Assembly: GCF_000336995.1 (NCBI RefSeq)
Contig: NZ_AOJI01000026.1
Coordinates: 1 to 64,000, forward strand
Reading direction: 5' to 3'
DNA length: 64,000 nt
From: Halorubrum aidingense JCM 13560
GTDB taxonomy: Archaea; Halobacteriota; Halobacteria; Halobacteriales; Haloferacaceae
Made by a program: the position numbers and the translations under genes. The notes under the pieces are model-generated. The model had not been told where the DNA came from, made no database searches, and saw only the letters and a list, made by a program, of their open reading frames with translations. Below, in pieces: positions 16,011 through 25,488 of the stretch (position 1 is its first letter; the number at the start of each line of letters is the position of its first letter).

Positions 16011-17051
16011 ATGGGATCCCGCGATTCGTCGCTGCTCGACGCGTTCCGCGAGCCGGAGTACACGGGCGAGAACCGCTGTGTGCCGTGTACCGCGATCAAC
16101 GTCGCGCTCGCCGTGGCGCTGACGGCCGTTTCGGCGGTACTGGGGCCGGTCGCCGCGCTCGCCGTCTTCACCGGATCGATGGCGAGCATCTACTTCCGCG
16201 GCTACCTCGTCCCCGGGACGCCGGAGCTAACGAAGCGGTACCTCCCCGAGCAGGTGCTCGCGCTGTTCGGGAAGGCGCCCGGCGGCCCGCGCGAGGGCTG
16301 GGAAGGCGGCGGCCCCGTGACCGTCACCGACGAGACGGCGGCGGTGACGGGCGACGACCCCGATCGGGTCGGAGCCGGTCGGGTCGTGACGGACCGCGAC
16401 ACCGGTGCGAGTGAGGCGGGGAGCCTCAACGACGGCACAGGGAGCGGCGGCGCCGGCTCCGACGAGCCGGAGTTCGAGACGGTCAAGCGGATCCGCGACC
16501 GGCGCGAGAACGCGGTCGACCCCGTCGAATTCCTCCTCGAAACCGGCGTCGTCGAGCCGACGGACGGGACCGAGGAGCTGGCGTTCGAGGAGACGTTCGC
16601 GGACCGGGTCGCGGCGCACGTCTCGTCGCTCGAACGCCGCGACGTCGACGTCGAGACGCTCGCGACGATGTTCGGCGTCGAACCGGACCAGGTCTCGATC
16701 GAGGACCGGCCGTACCCCGCGGTGACGGTCCGGAGACGGGTCCGCAAGTGGCCGGGCGACGGCGCGTTCCTCTCGGACGTCGCCTCGCACCTCGCGCTCG
16801 AAGACCGCACCGACCGCTGGCTGGAGGTCCCCGCCGAACAGCGGCTCTCGATCCTCCAGTCGCTCCGGTCGTTCCACACGACGTGTCCGGTGTGCGGCGG
16901 CGAGGTCGCCGCCACGGCCGACACCGTGGAGTCGTGCTGTCTGGCGCACGAGGTCGTCGCGATCCGGTGTGTGGACTGCGACGAGCACCTCCTCGAACTC
17001 GACCCGCAGGCGGTCGCCACGCCCGGAGACGACACGGGTATCACGCCGTAA
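16011..17051 (+). CDS. Membrane protein with C-terminal zinc finger
   Basis: This 346-aa protein is of unknown function. Residues 1-25 are soluble with CVPC (NRCVPCTAINVAL). Two membrane segments follow (about 26-45 and 47-66) and then a GTP-LTKRYLP segment typical of the haloarchaeal family. A disordered Gly/Asp linker (85-155) precedes a soluble region, and the C-terminus has CPVCGGEV and CVDCDEHL, a zinc ribbon. The start at 16011 begins the conserved region. It is divergent from the PIN-like gene and convergent with the 17124 gene. Confidence 0.7.
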   Translation: MGSRDSSLLDAFREPEYTGENRCVPCTAINVALAVALTAVSAVLGPVAALAVFTGSMASIYFRGYLVPGTPELTKRYLPEQVLALFGKAPGGPREGWEGGGPVTVTDETAAVTGDDPDRVGAGRVVTDRDTGASEAGSLNDGTGSGGAGSDEPEFETVKRIRDRRENAVDPVEFLLETGVVEPTDGTEELAFEETFADRVAAHVSSLERRDVDVETLATMFGVEPDQVSIEDRPYPAVTVRRRVRKWPGDGAFLSDVASHLALEDRTDRWLEVPAEQRLSILQSLRSFHTTCPVCGGEVAATADTVESCCLAHEVVAIRCVDCDEHLLELDPQAVATPGDDTGITP

Positions 17052-17123
17052 CGAGCGGTAACGGACCGTGCGAGACGTTCTGAGCCGTATAAGTCGTGAT
17101 AAATAGCGTTGGCGCGGCGCCGA

Positions 17124-17663
17124 TCAGCGGACGATTTCGACGGTCGTCTCCGCGGAGAGGCCGGTTCGCTCGGCGTCCGCGGTGTTGATCGCGGCGCCGA
17201 TCGTGTGCGTGCCGGGCGCGGCCGGCGTCCACTCGCTGTCGGAGACGCGAACCAACTGGTCCCAGCGCTTCCGGAACTCCTTGCGCTCGCCGCGGTCGAA
17301 CGCGAAGCTCCCCGCCTCCTCCGGCGGGTCCCGAAGCGGCACCTCGGAGGCCTCGACGTTGCCGTCGACCGTCCACTCCCACAGCAGCGGCGAGACCGTC
17401 GGGATCGACACCGGGAACGGCATCCGGTTGCGGATCGTCACCGCGAACGGGATCGGCTCGCCGACCGCGTACTCCTGCTCCGGCGTCTGCACGTCGACGG
17501 TGACGAACCGGTGGCGGAGCCGACGCGGCACCAACAGGTCGCTCAGCGTCGACGACGGGACCGAGCGCATGGCCTGGAGCGTCGTGTTTCGACGCCGCTC
17601 GTTCGGGACGTGCGCCTCGTCGTCGTCGCGGTGGATCGCGTCCGACTCGTAGATCCGGCGCAT
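17124..17663 (-). CDS. Haloarchaeal beta-sandwich protein of unknown function
   Basis: This 179-aa soluble protein has no clear signal. Residues 55-175 contain VTVDVQTPEQEYAVGEPIPF and FAVTIRNRMPFPVSIPT. These are alternating strands such as occur in immunoglobulin-like or BsuPI-like domains. No catalytic residues stand out. It lies alone between two convergent units. I do not assign a family name. Confidence 0.6.
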   Translation of the reverse strand: MRRIYESDAIHRDDDEAHVPNERRRNTTLQAMRSVPSSTLSDLLVPRRLRHRFVTVDVQTPEQEYAVGEPIPFAVTIRNRMPFPVSIPTVSPLLWEWTVDGNVEASEVPLRDPPEEAGSFAFDRGERKEFRKRWDQLVRVSDSEWTPAAPGTHTIGAAINTADAERTGLSAETTVEIVR

Positions 17664-17756
17664 CGACGACCCTAGGAGAAGGTGGAAAGAAAGGGTTACG
17701 GCGAGCGGTCGAGCACGCCTCGCTCGCGAATTCCCGGTCGGTGTGCCGACCGCGAT

Positions 17757-19160
17757 TCAGTCGTCCGCGTGGCCGCGCTCGTCGTCGGCACCGGTACCGG
17801 CACCGGCGCTCACGCCGCTGTCGGCGGCCGCCTCACCGGCGGCGTCGAACGTCTCCGTCGTTTCGTCGAAGCGGTCGTCGTAGCGGAGACACGCGATCTG
17901 GTGGTCGGTGCCGGCGTCGTAGCCGGTCGGGTGGATCTCAGCGCAGGGCGTGGTGAATGCGTCTTCGAGCAGCGTCAACGCCGCCGCGATCCGCCCGTCG
18001 TGGAGCGTGTCGATCGCCTCGCGGACGGCGTCTTCGGAGGCGGCGTCGGACAGCTCCGCCGGCAGGTCGAACTCTTTCCGGACCATCCGCCCGAACACCT
18101 CTCGAGACGCCGTCTCGGGGTCCGCGCGCGAACCGGAGACGTCGTCCGCCAGCTCCGCGGTCACCGACTCGACCGACTCCGCCTGCCGCGCCCGGAGCTT
18201 GAAGTCCATGATCGAGCGCCAGACGTCCTGTGAGAGGTCGTAGTCGCCGTCGCGGATCACCTTCGGACACCGCGTGTGGAACCGGCAGCCCGAGGGCGGA
18301 TCGAGCGGCGACGGGACGGTCCCGGACAGGAATATCTGCTCGCCCTCCCACAGCGGGTCGGGCTCGGGGATCGCCGAGAGTAACGCCTCCGTGTACGGGT
18401 GTGAAGGCGGCTCGAACACGTCGCGCGTGGGACCGACCTCGGCGATCTCGCCGAGGTACATCACGGCGATGCGGTCGGAGATGTGCTCGACGACGCTGAG
18501 GTCGTGCGCGATGAACACGTACGAGAGCCCGAACTCGTCTTGTAAATCCTCCAAGAGGTTGAGGATCTGCGCTTGCACGCTCACGTCGAGCGCCGAGACC
18601 GGCTCGTCACAGACGATCACCTCGGGGTCGACCGCGAGCGCGCGGGCGATCCCGATCCGCTGGCGCTGCCCACCCGAGAACTCGTGCGGGTAGCGGTTGG
18701 CGTGGCTCGGGTTCAGCCCGACCGTTTCGAGCAGTTCGTAGATCCGCTCGGTCCGGTCGTCGCCGGACGCGATGTCGTGGATGTCCAGCGGCTCGCCGAT
18801 GATGTCGCCGACGGTCAACCGCGGGTTCAGACTGGAGAAGGGGTCTTGGAAGATGTACTGGACGTCCTTCCGGAGGTTCCGGAGTTCCGAGCTCGACAGC
18901 TCGGTGAGGTCTCGTCCCTTGTAGTAGACGGAGCCGCCGGTCGGCTCGATCAGTCGGAGCATGCTCCGGCCCAGCGTCGTCTTGCCGCAGCCGGACTCGC
19001 CGACGACGCCGAGGGTCTCGCCCTCGTACAGCTCGAGGTCGACGCCGTCGACCGCCTTCACCCACTGCGACCGGCCGAGCAGCTTGTCGATGAACCCGCC
19101 CGTCGAGTCGTAGTACTTCTCTAAGCCGTCGACGCGCAGGATCGGTTCGGCGTCACTCAC
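17757..19160 (-). CDS. Peptide/nickel-type ABC transporter ATP-binding protein (DppF/OppF-like)
   Basis: The 467-aa ATPase powers the importer encoded upstream. Walker A is GESGCGKTT, the signature SGGQRQR, and Walker [13 protein letters not shown]. The C-terminal oligopeptide-type motif [10 protein letters not shown] is present, but its partner segment [19 protein letters not shown] comes about 130 residues later than usual. This makes the protein about 130 aa longer than a typical DppF. The start is GTG 19160, overlapping the upstream ATPase stop by 8 bases. It is the last gene of the five-gene operon. Confidence 0.9.
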   Translation of the reverse strand: MSDAEPILRVDGLEKYYDSTGGFIDKLLGRSQWVKAVDGVDLELYEGETLGVVGESGCGKTTLGRSMLRLIEPTGGSVYYKGRDLTELSSSELRNLRKDVQYIFQDPFSSLNPRLTVGDIIGEPLDIHDIASGDDRTERIYELLETVGLNPSHANRYPHEFSGGQRQRIGIARALAVDPEVIVCDEPVSALDVSVQAQILNLLEDLQDEFGLSYVFIAHDLSVVEHISDRIAVMYLGEIAEVGPTRDVFEPPSHPYTEALLSAIPEPDPLWEGEQIFLSGTVPSPLDPPSGCRFHTRCPKVIRDGDYDLSQDVWRSIMDFKLRARQAESVESVTAELADDVSGSRADPETASREVFGRMVRKEFDLPAELSDAASEDAVREAIDTLHDGRIAAALTLLEDAFTTPCAEIHPTGYDAGTDHQIACLRYDDRFDETTETFDAAGEAAADSGVSAGAGTGADDERGHADD

Positions 19161-20232
19161 GGGAATCGCCCTCCACGTACTGCGAGACGGCGTCGTCCGC
19201 CGGCCCGTCGACTTCGACGGAGTAGGTGAGCCCCTGCGAGAGTCCCTCGGTGTACTCGATACAGGCCGCGGCGTGCTCGGTGTCGAGCGTCGCCTCACGA
19301 CCGGTCTCGACGTCGGTGAGGGCCGGTTCGGTCCGGGTGCACTGCTCCTCGGCGAACGGACACCGCGGGTGGAAGCTACAGCCGGAGGGCAACTCGACGA
19401 GGTCCGGCATCGTGCCGGGGATGGTCTGGAGCCGGTCGCGCCCGTCGCCGACCCGCGGGATCGAGCTCATCAGCCCGACCGTGTACGGGTGCTTCGGGTC
19501 GTAGTACAGCTCTTCGACCGACGCCTTCTCCACCGGCTTGCCGGCGTACATCACCATGACGCGGTCGCACACCTCGGCGATGACTCCGAGGTCGTGGGTG
19601 ATGAGCTGGATGGCGGTGTCGAACTCGTCGGCGAGTTCGCGCAGTTCGTCGAGGATCTGCGCTTCGATCGTCACGTCGAGCGCGGTCGTCGGCTCGTCGG
19701 CGACGATCAGATCGGGGTCACACGACAGGGCCATCGCGATGATCGCCCGCTGTTGCATCCCGCCCGAGAACTCGTGCGGGTAGTCCGAGAACCGCGCTTC
19801 GGCCTCGGGAATCCCGACGCGGTCGAGCAGTTGGATGGTCCGATCGCGCGCCTCTTCGGGAGTGTAATCGAGGTGGTGTTCGATCGCCTCGGCGATCTGA
19901 CCGCCCACGGAGTACACCGGGTTCAACGCGGTCTGTGCGTCCTGGAAGATCATCGCGATCTCGTTGCCGCGGATCGACCGGATCTCCGATTCGGACATCT
20001 CCAAGAGGTCCTCGCCTTTAAACAGGATCTCGCCGCTCTCGATCTGTCCGGGGCTGTCGATGAGCCGCAGCACGGAGAGCGCGGTGACGCTTTTGCCCGC
20101 GCCGCTCTCGCCGACCACGCCGAACTTCTCGCCGCTCTCGATCCGATACGAGAGGCCGTCGACGGCGGTGACGACGCCCTCCTGCGTGTAAAACCGGACC
20201 GTGAGGTCCTTCACTTCGAGCAGCGGGGCCAT
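19153..20232 (-). CDS. Peptide/nickel-type ABC transporter ATP-binding protein (DppD/OppD-like)
   Basis: This 359-aa ATPase is the first of the two in the operon. It has Walker [11 protein letters not shown], the Q-loop, signature SGGMQQR, and Walker [13 protein letters not shown]. The oligopeptide-type C-terminal motif [14 protein letters not shown] is present. It shares a base with the dppC-like start (20232) and overlaps the next gene by 8 bases. Together with its partner it should drive import from the binding protein through the two permeases. The exact substrate (peptide, nickel or sugar) is not determined. Confidence 0.93.
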   Translation of the reverse strand: MAPLLEVKDLTVRFYTQEGVVTAVDGLSYRIESGEKFGVVGESGAGKSVTALSVLRLIDSPGQIESGEILFKGEDLLEMSESEIRSIRGNEIAMIFQDAQTALNPVYSVGGQIAEAIEHHLDYTPEEARDRTIQLLDRVGIPEAEARFSDYPHEFSGGMQQRAIIAMALSCDPDLIVADEPTTALDVTIEAQILDELRELADEFDTAIQLITHDLGVIAEVCDRVMVMYAGKPVEKASVEELYYDPKHPYTVGLMSSIPRVGDGRDRLQTIPGTMPDLVELPSGCSFHPRCPFAEEQCTRTEPALTDVETGREATLDTEHAAACIEYTEGLSQGLTYSVEVDGPADDAVSQYVEGDSRE

Positions 20233-21284
20233 CAGTCTTCACCCCCGCGGCCGACGCCGGTCTGTTGTGCGTCCAACGCGTCGTTGATTCCGTCACCGAT
20301 CATGTTCATCGACATCACGAATACGAAGATCGCCGCACCGGGGAACACCGTCGCCCACCAGGGGATCTGCCCGTCTGGGCCCTGAATCAGGGTCTCTCGC
20401 GTCGCGTCGAGCATGGTCCCCCACTCGGCCGTGCTCGGGTCCATCCCGAGTCCTAAGAAGCCGAGCGCGGCGACGCCGATCACGACGCTTCCGATGTTGA
20501 GCGACGCCAGCACGATGAGCGGCGGCATCGCGTTGGGCGCGATGTGCCTGAAGACGACGGAGCGGTCGCGCGCGCCGAGCGCCTTCGCCGCCATGACGTA
20601 CTCGTTCTCTTTGATTTTCAACACCTCGCCGCGGACGAGCCGGCCGTAGCCGGCCCAGCCGAAGAGGCTGAACGCCAACACGAGCTGCCAGTAGCCACCG
20701 CCGAGAATGGCGACGATGATGAGCGCCAGGATGAGCCCGGGGAACGCGAATATCGTGTCGACGATCCGCATCATCAGCTCGTCGACGTTGCCGCCGTAGT
20801 ACCCGGAGACCGCGCCGTATATCAGCCCGATCGACGCCGTCAGTCCGACGACGATGAAGCCGATGGAGAGGCTGTACCGGCCGCCGACGAGGATCCGCGA
20901 GAACAGGTCGCGGCCGGAGCCGTCGACCCCCATCGGGTAGTCCCACGACGGCGGGTCGTACGTGCTCACGGACGGGTCCTGGAGATACAGGATCGTGGTC
21001 GGGTCGTACGGCGCCAGCGAGAAGGGCTGCACGACGACACCGAACACCGAAATGGGCCGGGCGAACGTCGCCGCGAGCGCCATCAGCACGACGATGACCA
21101 ACGCGCCCATCGCCGATCGGTTCCGTTTGAACCGCTGCAGCCCGCGACGCCAGCGGCCGACCGTCTCACCGCTCGTTCCGTCCGTCCAGTCGGAGAGGGG
21201 ATCCCGCTCCGTGACGCGGTCGGAGTCGAATCCGGTGACCCGGATCCGACCGCGCTCGTCGTGTGTCTGTCGTTTCTCAGTCAT
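20232..21284 (-). CDS. ABC transporter permease (DppC-like)
   Basis: This 350-aa permease has a cytosolic N-terminal region of about 50 residues, six membrane segments and an EAA loop containing EYVMAAKALGA. This matches binding-protein-dependent transport permeases of the DppC type. An extracytoplasmic loop between TM1 and TM2 contains the VSTYDPPSWDYPMGVDG segment. It overlaps the dppB-like gene by 8 bases at its start and shares one base with the ATPase start. Translational coupling is evident. Confidence 0.93.
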   Translation of the reverse strand: MTEKRQTHDERGRIRVTGFDSDRVTERDPLSDWTDGTSGETVGRWRRGLQRFKRNRSAMGALVIVVLMALAATFARPISVFGVVVQPFSLAPYDPTTILYLQDPSVSTYDPPSWDYPMGVDGSGRDLFSRILVGGRYSLSIGFIVVGLTASIGLIYGAVSGYYGGNVDELMMRIVDTIFAFPGLILALIIVAILGGGYWQLVLAFSLFGWAGYGRLVRGEVLKIKENEYVMAAKALGARDRSVVFRHIAPNAMPPLIVLASLNIGSVVIGVAALGFLGLGMDPSTAEWGTMLDATRETLIQGPDGQIPWWATVFPGAAIFVFVMSMNMIGDGINDALDAQQTGVGRGGED

Positions 21285-22233
21285 ATCTGATCCTCGGATC
21301 GAGCGCCGCGTACACGATGTCCGCGACGAGGTTCGCGAGAATGACGAAGAAGCCGGTGAACAGCGTGATAGCCATCACCACGTTGATCTCGCGTTGGTTG
21401 ATCGCGTTGATGAACTCCCGGCCGAGCCCCGGCCAGTTGAAGACGACCTCGACGACGACCGAGCCCGCGACGATGGACGCCGTGAGCGTCGCCGCCAGCG
21501 TGACCACCGAGATGAGCGAGTTGCGGAGCACGTGTTTCAAGATCACCGTTCGCTCGGGGAGCCCCTTCGCGCGGGCCGCCGTGACGTACTCCTTGTTCAG
21601 CTCCTCGGTCATCGACGTCCGCATCACGCGCATGATGCTCGCCGCGGACGCGGTGCCGATCGTGACGCCCGGCAGTATCAGGTACCACAGCATGTCCGGG
21701 TGGTACAGCGGCTGTCTCGACGGCGGTAACACGGGGAACAGCCCGAGGTACAGCGAGAATATCAGGATCAACATGAGTCCGAGCCAGAAGTTCGGAATCG
21801 AGATCCCCGACAGCGCGACGAAGCGGCTGACGGTGTCGCCGAGTTGGTCCTTGTTGACCGCCGCGTAGATCCCGGCCGGGATGGCGATCACGAGCGCGAA
21901 CGCCCAGCCGAAGAGGCCGAGCGCGATCGTCTCGGGGAGGCGTCGCCACACGATGGCGGACACCTCGCGGCCGGTTCGGAGTTCCTGGCCGAAGTCGCCG
22001 ACCAGCACGTTCGAGATCCACGTGAGATACTGCTCCCACACCGGACCGGAGAGGCCCCAGCGCTCGCGGAGGGCGGCCTCCTCGGCCGCGCTCACGTCTG
22101 GGTTCAACGCGACCAGTTGCGTCACCGGGTCGCCGGGCGTGAGGTGGAACAGTCCGAAGGTGATCACCGAGACGCCGAACATGATCGGGATCACTGATAG
22201 TGCGCGTTTCAGGATGAAACGTTGGAGGCTCAT
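21277..22233 (-). CDS. ABC transporter permease (DppB-like)
   Basis: This 318-aa permease has the DppB N-terminus LKRALSVIPIMFGVSVITF and the HLTPGDP motif, six membrane segments, and an EAA loop EYVTAARAKGLPE near residue 215. It is the first permease after the binding-protein gene and overlaps the next permease by 8 bases. It forms the importer channel with the DppC-like partner. Confidence 0.94.
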   Translation of the reverse strand: MSLQRFILKRALSVIPIMFGVSVITFGLFHLTPGDPVTQLVALNPDVSAAEEAALRERWGLSGPVWEQYLTWISNVLVGDFGQELRTGREVSAIVWRRLPETIALGLFGWAFALVIAIPAGIYAAVNKDQLGDTVSRFVALSGISIPNFWLGLMLILIFSLYLGLFPVLPPSRQPLYHPDMLWYLILPGVTIGTASAASIMRVMRTSMTEELNKEYVTAARAKGLPERTVILKHVLRNSLISVVTLAATLTASIVAGSVVVEVVFNWPGLGREFINAINQREINVVMAITLFTGFFVILANLVADIVYAALDPRIRYD

Positions 22234-22328
22234 CGTCGCTTGGTCACCGTGAGAGGGTCATTTGTCAGTAGATGGGTGCGGTTGTCGGTCGTTTCGAAAC
22301 GGAACCGGGTGTCGAGCGCGGCGGCGAG

Positions 22329-24329
22329 TTAGTTTTCCGCGGCGATCTCCTCGAGTAGCTCCGCGGCGCGCTCGGGGTCGTACTCGTTGGTCGGCCGGAT
22401 CTCGTCTTCTAACGCGTCGTAGTCCGCCGTCCCGCTCCCCTGTGCGAGTTCGGGGAGGTCCGTCCACGCGGGACGGCCGTAGCCGTTCAGGACGTTCTCG
22501 ACGATCGCCTGACGCGGGATCAGGTGGTTGATCGCCTTCCGGAGACGCGGGTCGTCGAACGGCTCGACGTTGACGGGGTACTGGATGTACTCGTAGCCGC
22601 CCGTCTCGACGCCGTAGACGATGTAGTCCTCCGAGGAGTCGAAGTCGTCGAGCGTCGACGAGTTGAGCCCGTACGTGGAGTCGATCTCGCCGTTCTGGAG
22701 CGCACCGGATCGAGTGGAATCGTCCGGCACGATCTCGACTTCGAACCCGTCGATGACCGGGCCGTCGGGGAACGCGTCGGAGCCGTCGAACCAGCTGAAC
22801 GCCTCGGCGACGCCCTGCTGTTCGACCCAGTAGTTGTCGGACTTCGTGACCTCGTAGTACTGCTCGTCTTCGAACTCGGCGAACTCGTAGGGGCCGGTCC
22901 CGATGGGGACGTTGTCCTCGCGCGGGTCGAGGCTTCCCTTCTCGATCTCGGCGAGCTGGTTCGCGTTGAGTACGAGGATGCCGGGCAGCTCGCGCTCCGC
23001 CTCGGCGTCGGCGATCTGCGCGTACACGTCGACCGTGTACTCGTCGACTTCGACGGCGGTCAGCACCGAGTCGAACGTCTGGGGCGCCAGCTGCGAGTTC
23101 TCGTAGTACTCGTAGGTGGCGACGACGTCCTCGGCGGTCATCTCGTCGCCGTTGTGGAACTCGACGCCCTCCTGGAGGGAGTACCGGTAGTGCATCCCGT
23201 AGGTGCCGTCCTCGGCCGCCTCGACGGCGTCGTCGGGGAGCAGCACGCGGACCTCGTCGTCCTCGGCCGGGTTGTCCTCGGGGTGTTGGATGATGATCTG
23301 CTCGTCGGTGTCCGGGACGCCCTCCTCGGTCGTCTCGACCGTGCTCATGTAGTCCGCGTAGGCGGTCCGGTCGATGTCGGTCGTGTCGAGCAGCTCGTAG
23401 CTCTCCGCGAGCCACGGGTAGATGTTGCCCTCGGTGTCGTTCGCGACGAGGCTCTCGAAGAGGAAGTTCTGTGCCAGCGTCGACGTCGTGTCGCTGCTGT
23501 GCGGCGGGTCGAACGACTCGATGTTCGCGCCCACCGCGATGGACAGGGTGCCGCCCTCGACGAGGTCGGACAGCTCGGAGTCGCCCGCGGCGGTGTCGCG
23601 GTCGATCCACATGATCTGCTCGTCCTGCGGCGCGAACATGTTGTAGCTGTACATGCCCTCCTGGAACGGCCACATCTCGAACCCGTGCACGTCCGTGTTG
23701 GAGACGGACGTCTCCAGATCGAAGTGCGTGATCGAGCTGTATCGCTCCTCGGCGAGGTAGTTCCAGACCTCGTCGTACCGCTCGGCGCGGAGCGCGTTGT
23801 CCTGTGCGACTTCCTGACCGTACCGCGCGGAGTCCATCAGCTCGTCCAGTTCGGAGTCGCTGATCCCGTTGAGGTTACAGCACGCGCCGATGTTATCGGA
23901 GTGGTGGAGGGCGTTACAGAAGCTCTCCGGGTTGAAGGTGCCGGACAGCCCGATACAGGGAATGAACCCGTTGTCCTGGTACTCGGGGTCGAGGACGCGG
24001 CCGACGTACGTGTTCCACTCGTACGTCTCGATTTCGGTCTCGAAGTACTCGGTCTGCTCCATCGATTCGGCGATGAGCTCGACCATCTGCACGCGGTCGC
24101 TGTTGTCCGCGTTCACTTCGAGCTGCACCTGGAGGGGGAACAACCCGTCGCCGCCGCTTCCGCCGTCGCTGCTTCCGTCGCCGCTCCCGTTACCGCTTCC
24201 GTCGTCGCCGGAACCGGACTGATCGCCGCAACCGGCGAGGCCGACGGCACCGGCCGCCCCGATCGTGGAGAGAACATTACGTCGATTGATCGTCCGGCTC
24301 TCACCGGAATCTTCGTGCCGACTTGGCAT
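22329..24329 (-). CDS. ABC transporter substrate-binding lipoprotein, family 5, circularly permuted
   Basis: This 666-aa exported protein has a Tat signal (NRRNVLSTIGAAGAVGL) and lipobox LAGC, so it should be lipid-anchored outside. After a Ser/Gly linker, residues of about 58-220 (PLQVQLEVNADNSDRV, TYEWNTYVGRVL, DELMDSARYG) correspond to the normal C-terminal lobe end of a DppA-like protein. Then the normal N-terminal start appears (EGGTLSIAVGANIESFDPP, then LQEGVEFHNGDEMTAEDVV). The protein stops at EYDPERAAELLEEI, just where a canonical family member would continue into the piece now found at the front. Nothing homologous follows the stop. The start is fixed by a TATA element 25 bases upstream. 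Confidence 0.9.
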   Translation of the reverse strand: MPSRHEDSGESRTINRRNVLSTIGAAGAVGLAGCGDQSGSGDDGSGNGSGDGSSDGGSGGDGLFPLQVQLEVNADNSDRVQMVELIAESMEQTEYFETEIETYEWNTYVGRVLDPEYQDNGFIPCIGLSGTFNPESFCNALHHSDNIGACCNLNGISDSELDELMDSARYGQEVAQDNALRAERYDEVWNYLAEERYSSITHFDLETSVSNTDVHGFEMWPFQEGMYSYNMFAPQDEQIMWIDRDTAAGDSELSDLVEGGTLSIAVGANIESFDPPHSSDTTSTLAQNFLFESLVANDTEGNIYPWLAESYELLDTTDIDRTAYADYMSTVETTEEGVPDTDEQIIIQHPEDNPAEDDEVRVLLPDDAVEAAEDGTYGMHYRYSLQEGVEFHNGDEMTAEDVVATYEYYENSQLAPQTFDSVLTAVEVDEYTVDVYAQIADAEAERELPGILVLNANQLAEIEKGSLDPREDNVPIGTGPYEFAEFEDEQYYEVTKSDNYWVEQQGVAEAFSWFDGSDAFPDGPVIDGFEVEIVPDDSTRSGALQNGEIDSTYGLNSSTLDDFDSSEDYIVYGVETGGYEYIQYPVNVEPFDDPRLRKAINHLIPRQAIVENVLNGYGRPAWTDLPELAQGSGTADYDALEDEIRPTNEYDPERAAELLEEIAAEN

Positions 24330-24350
24330 ACCACAAACAACAACCAATCA

Positions 24351-24360
24351 CTATAATAAG
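24351..24360 (-). promoter_or_regulatory. TATA box of the ABC importer operon
   Basis: The minus-strand element CTTATTATAG sits about 26 bases before ATG 24329. It lies in an unusually AT-rich 265-base spacer (24330-24594). It implies a leaderless transcript and excludes an alternative in-frame start 18 bases earlier. Confidence 0.6.
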
Positions 24361-24594
24361 TTACGAAAGATTCGGGCGTCAGATTTTGGGCCGATTTTTA
24401 CACAGACTGCAACCAATAACGCGATAATATCCAAAAAGATCCGTAACTCTCTCGTCAAGCTGGCAAATATTACGGTACAAAAGATCATTAACGACTGTCA
24501 GATTACGGGCGACGCCACCAGACGGCCGACCGATCGCGAACTGTCGACAGACAACACGCTATCGCTCGTGGGAGGACAGACGAGACGCGCAGAA

Positions 24595-24666
24595 AGCCTA
24601 GGCCGGGATTTGAACCCGGGGTCTCGTCCTTACCAAGGACGCGCTTTACCGCTAAGCTACCCAGGC
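24595..24666 (-). tRNA. tRNA-Thr (GGU anticodon)
   Basis: The minus strand folds as a full cloverleaf. The acceptor stem GCCTGGG pairs with CCTAGGC, with one G-U. The D arm is GCTT...AAGC. The anticodon stem CGTCC/GGACG encloses loop TTGGTAA, so bases 34-36 are GGT. The T arm is CCGGG-TTCAAAT-CCCGG. CCA is not encoded. The coordinates include the discriminator base at 24595. It reads ACC and ACU codons. Intron-free. Confidence 0.95.
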
Positions 24667-24693
24667 GCGTAACTCCTCGTTGACCGGAGCTGA

Positions 24694-24700
24694 CTTTATG
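24694..24700 (-). promoter_or_regulatory. TATA-like element of tRNA-Thr
   Basis: Minus-strand CATAAAG lies about 30 bases before the mature tRNA 5' end, at archaeal promoter spacing. Confidence 0.4.
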
Positions 24701-24769
24701 GGTTTCGATCCCGGGGCGTCTCGTCACGGAGACGCACGCCGGAAAGTCGCCGCCGTCGGTCGGTCCCGA

Positions 24770-25429
24770 TCACCGATCCGTCGCGCTGACGGCGCGGTCG
24801 GAGATGTCGGCGATCCGGTCGGCCGTCGCGTCCGGGAGCGCGCGGCCCGACGGCGGGAATTCGCCGTCGTAGTCGGCCGCCAGCTCGCGGGCGTACGCCA
24901 GCAGTTCCTCGGGCGGATCGCCGCCGACGGCGGTCGTCCCGGCGACGACCGCGAGTTCGAGGGCGTCGATCTCCAAGTTCCGGTCGAGCGCGGTCGCCGC
25001 CGCCGGGTCGGTCTCGTCGCGGAGCGTCTGGTCCCGGCCGAAGCTGCGGACCACTTCGACGGCGGCCGCCGCCGCGTCGGTGCACGCGAGCAGCGAGAAG
25101 CCGCGAGAGACGAGCACGTCGGCGGTGAGCACGTCCATGTCGGCCTCGATGTCGGACTCCTCGGTGGCCGCGGTCACCCACGGCTCGGCGTGAGCCACCG
25201 AGCGGGTGAGCCGGAGTCCCTCGTAGATGAGTTGGACGCCGGCCGCGCGTTCGACCACCTCTGACGGGTCGATATCGGGGTCGAGCGCACGGGCGGTAAC
25301 GAGCGCCAGCACGCCGGGCGTGACGGCGGCATCAACGATACGGGTTTCGAGGGTCTCGCGCAGTTGTTCGGGCTCGACGTCCGCGAGCGCCTCGCGGGCT
25401 GCGTCGCGCGCTCGCGCGGCATCGTCCAT
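24770..25429 (-). CDS. Haloarchaeal helical protein of unknown function
   Basis: This 219-aa acidic protein is almost entirely alpha-helical by composition. It contains GVQLIYEGLRLTRSVAHAEPW (about 83-103) and DVLTADVLVSRGFSLLA (about 118-134). The pattern is loosely like the all-helical prenyl-synthase fold, but the two Asp-rich DDxxD motifs are missing, so no enzyme call is made. The ATG at 25429 abuts the divergent enoyl-CoA hydratase-like gene, so they share a short control region. Confidence 0.65.
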   Translation of the reverse strand: MDDAARARDAAREALADVEPEQLRETLETRIVDAAVTPGVLALVTARALDPDIDPSEVVERAAGVQLIYEGLRLTRSVAHAEPWVTAATEESDIEADMDVLTADVLVSRGFSLLACTDAAAAAVEVVRSFGRDQTLRDETDPAAATALDRNLEIDALELAVVAGTTAVGGDPPEELLAYARELAADYDGEFPPSGRALPDATADRIADISDRAVSATDR

Positions 25430-25488
25430 TGTCGTCGGATACGCGAGGGAGGGGCAAAGACCTTTGGAAACGAACGGGATCCACGCAC

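Noticed and set aside
22329..24329. The substrate-binding gene as two fused or frameshifted fragments
   Set aside because: A single open frame joins signal, swapped lobe and main body with no internal stop, and no leftover C-terminal piece follows the stop; permutation fits better.
22524..24356. A 610-codon frame opposite the substrate-binding protein gene
   Set aside because: No recognisable motif, and it covers a gene with signal peptide, lipobox and promoter; rejected as a shadow.
24595..24666. tRNA-Thr as an integration site for a mobile island carrying the ABC operon
   Set aside because: No second copy of the tRNA 3' end, no integrase gene and no change of base composition on the operon side.
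25429..25488. TTG 25429 as the start of the enoyl-CoA hydratase-like gene
   Set aside because: It would overlap the ATG of the divergent gene and add residues not seen in crotonases; GTG 25489 is more natural.
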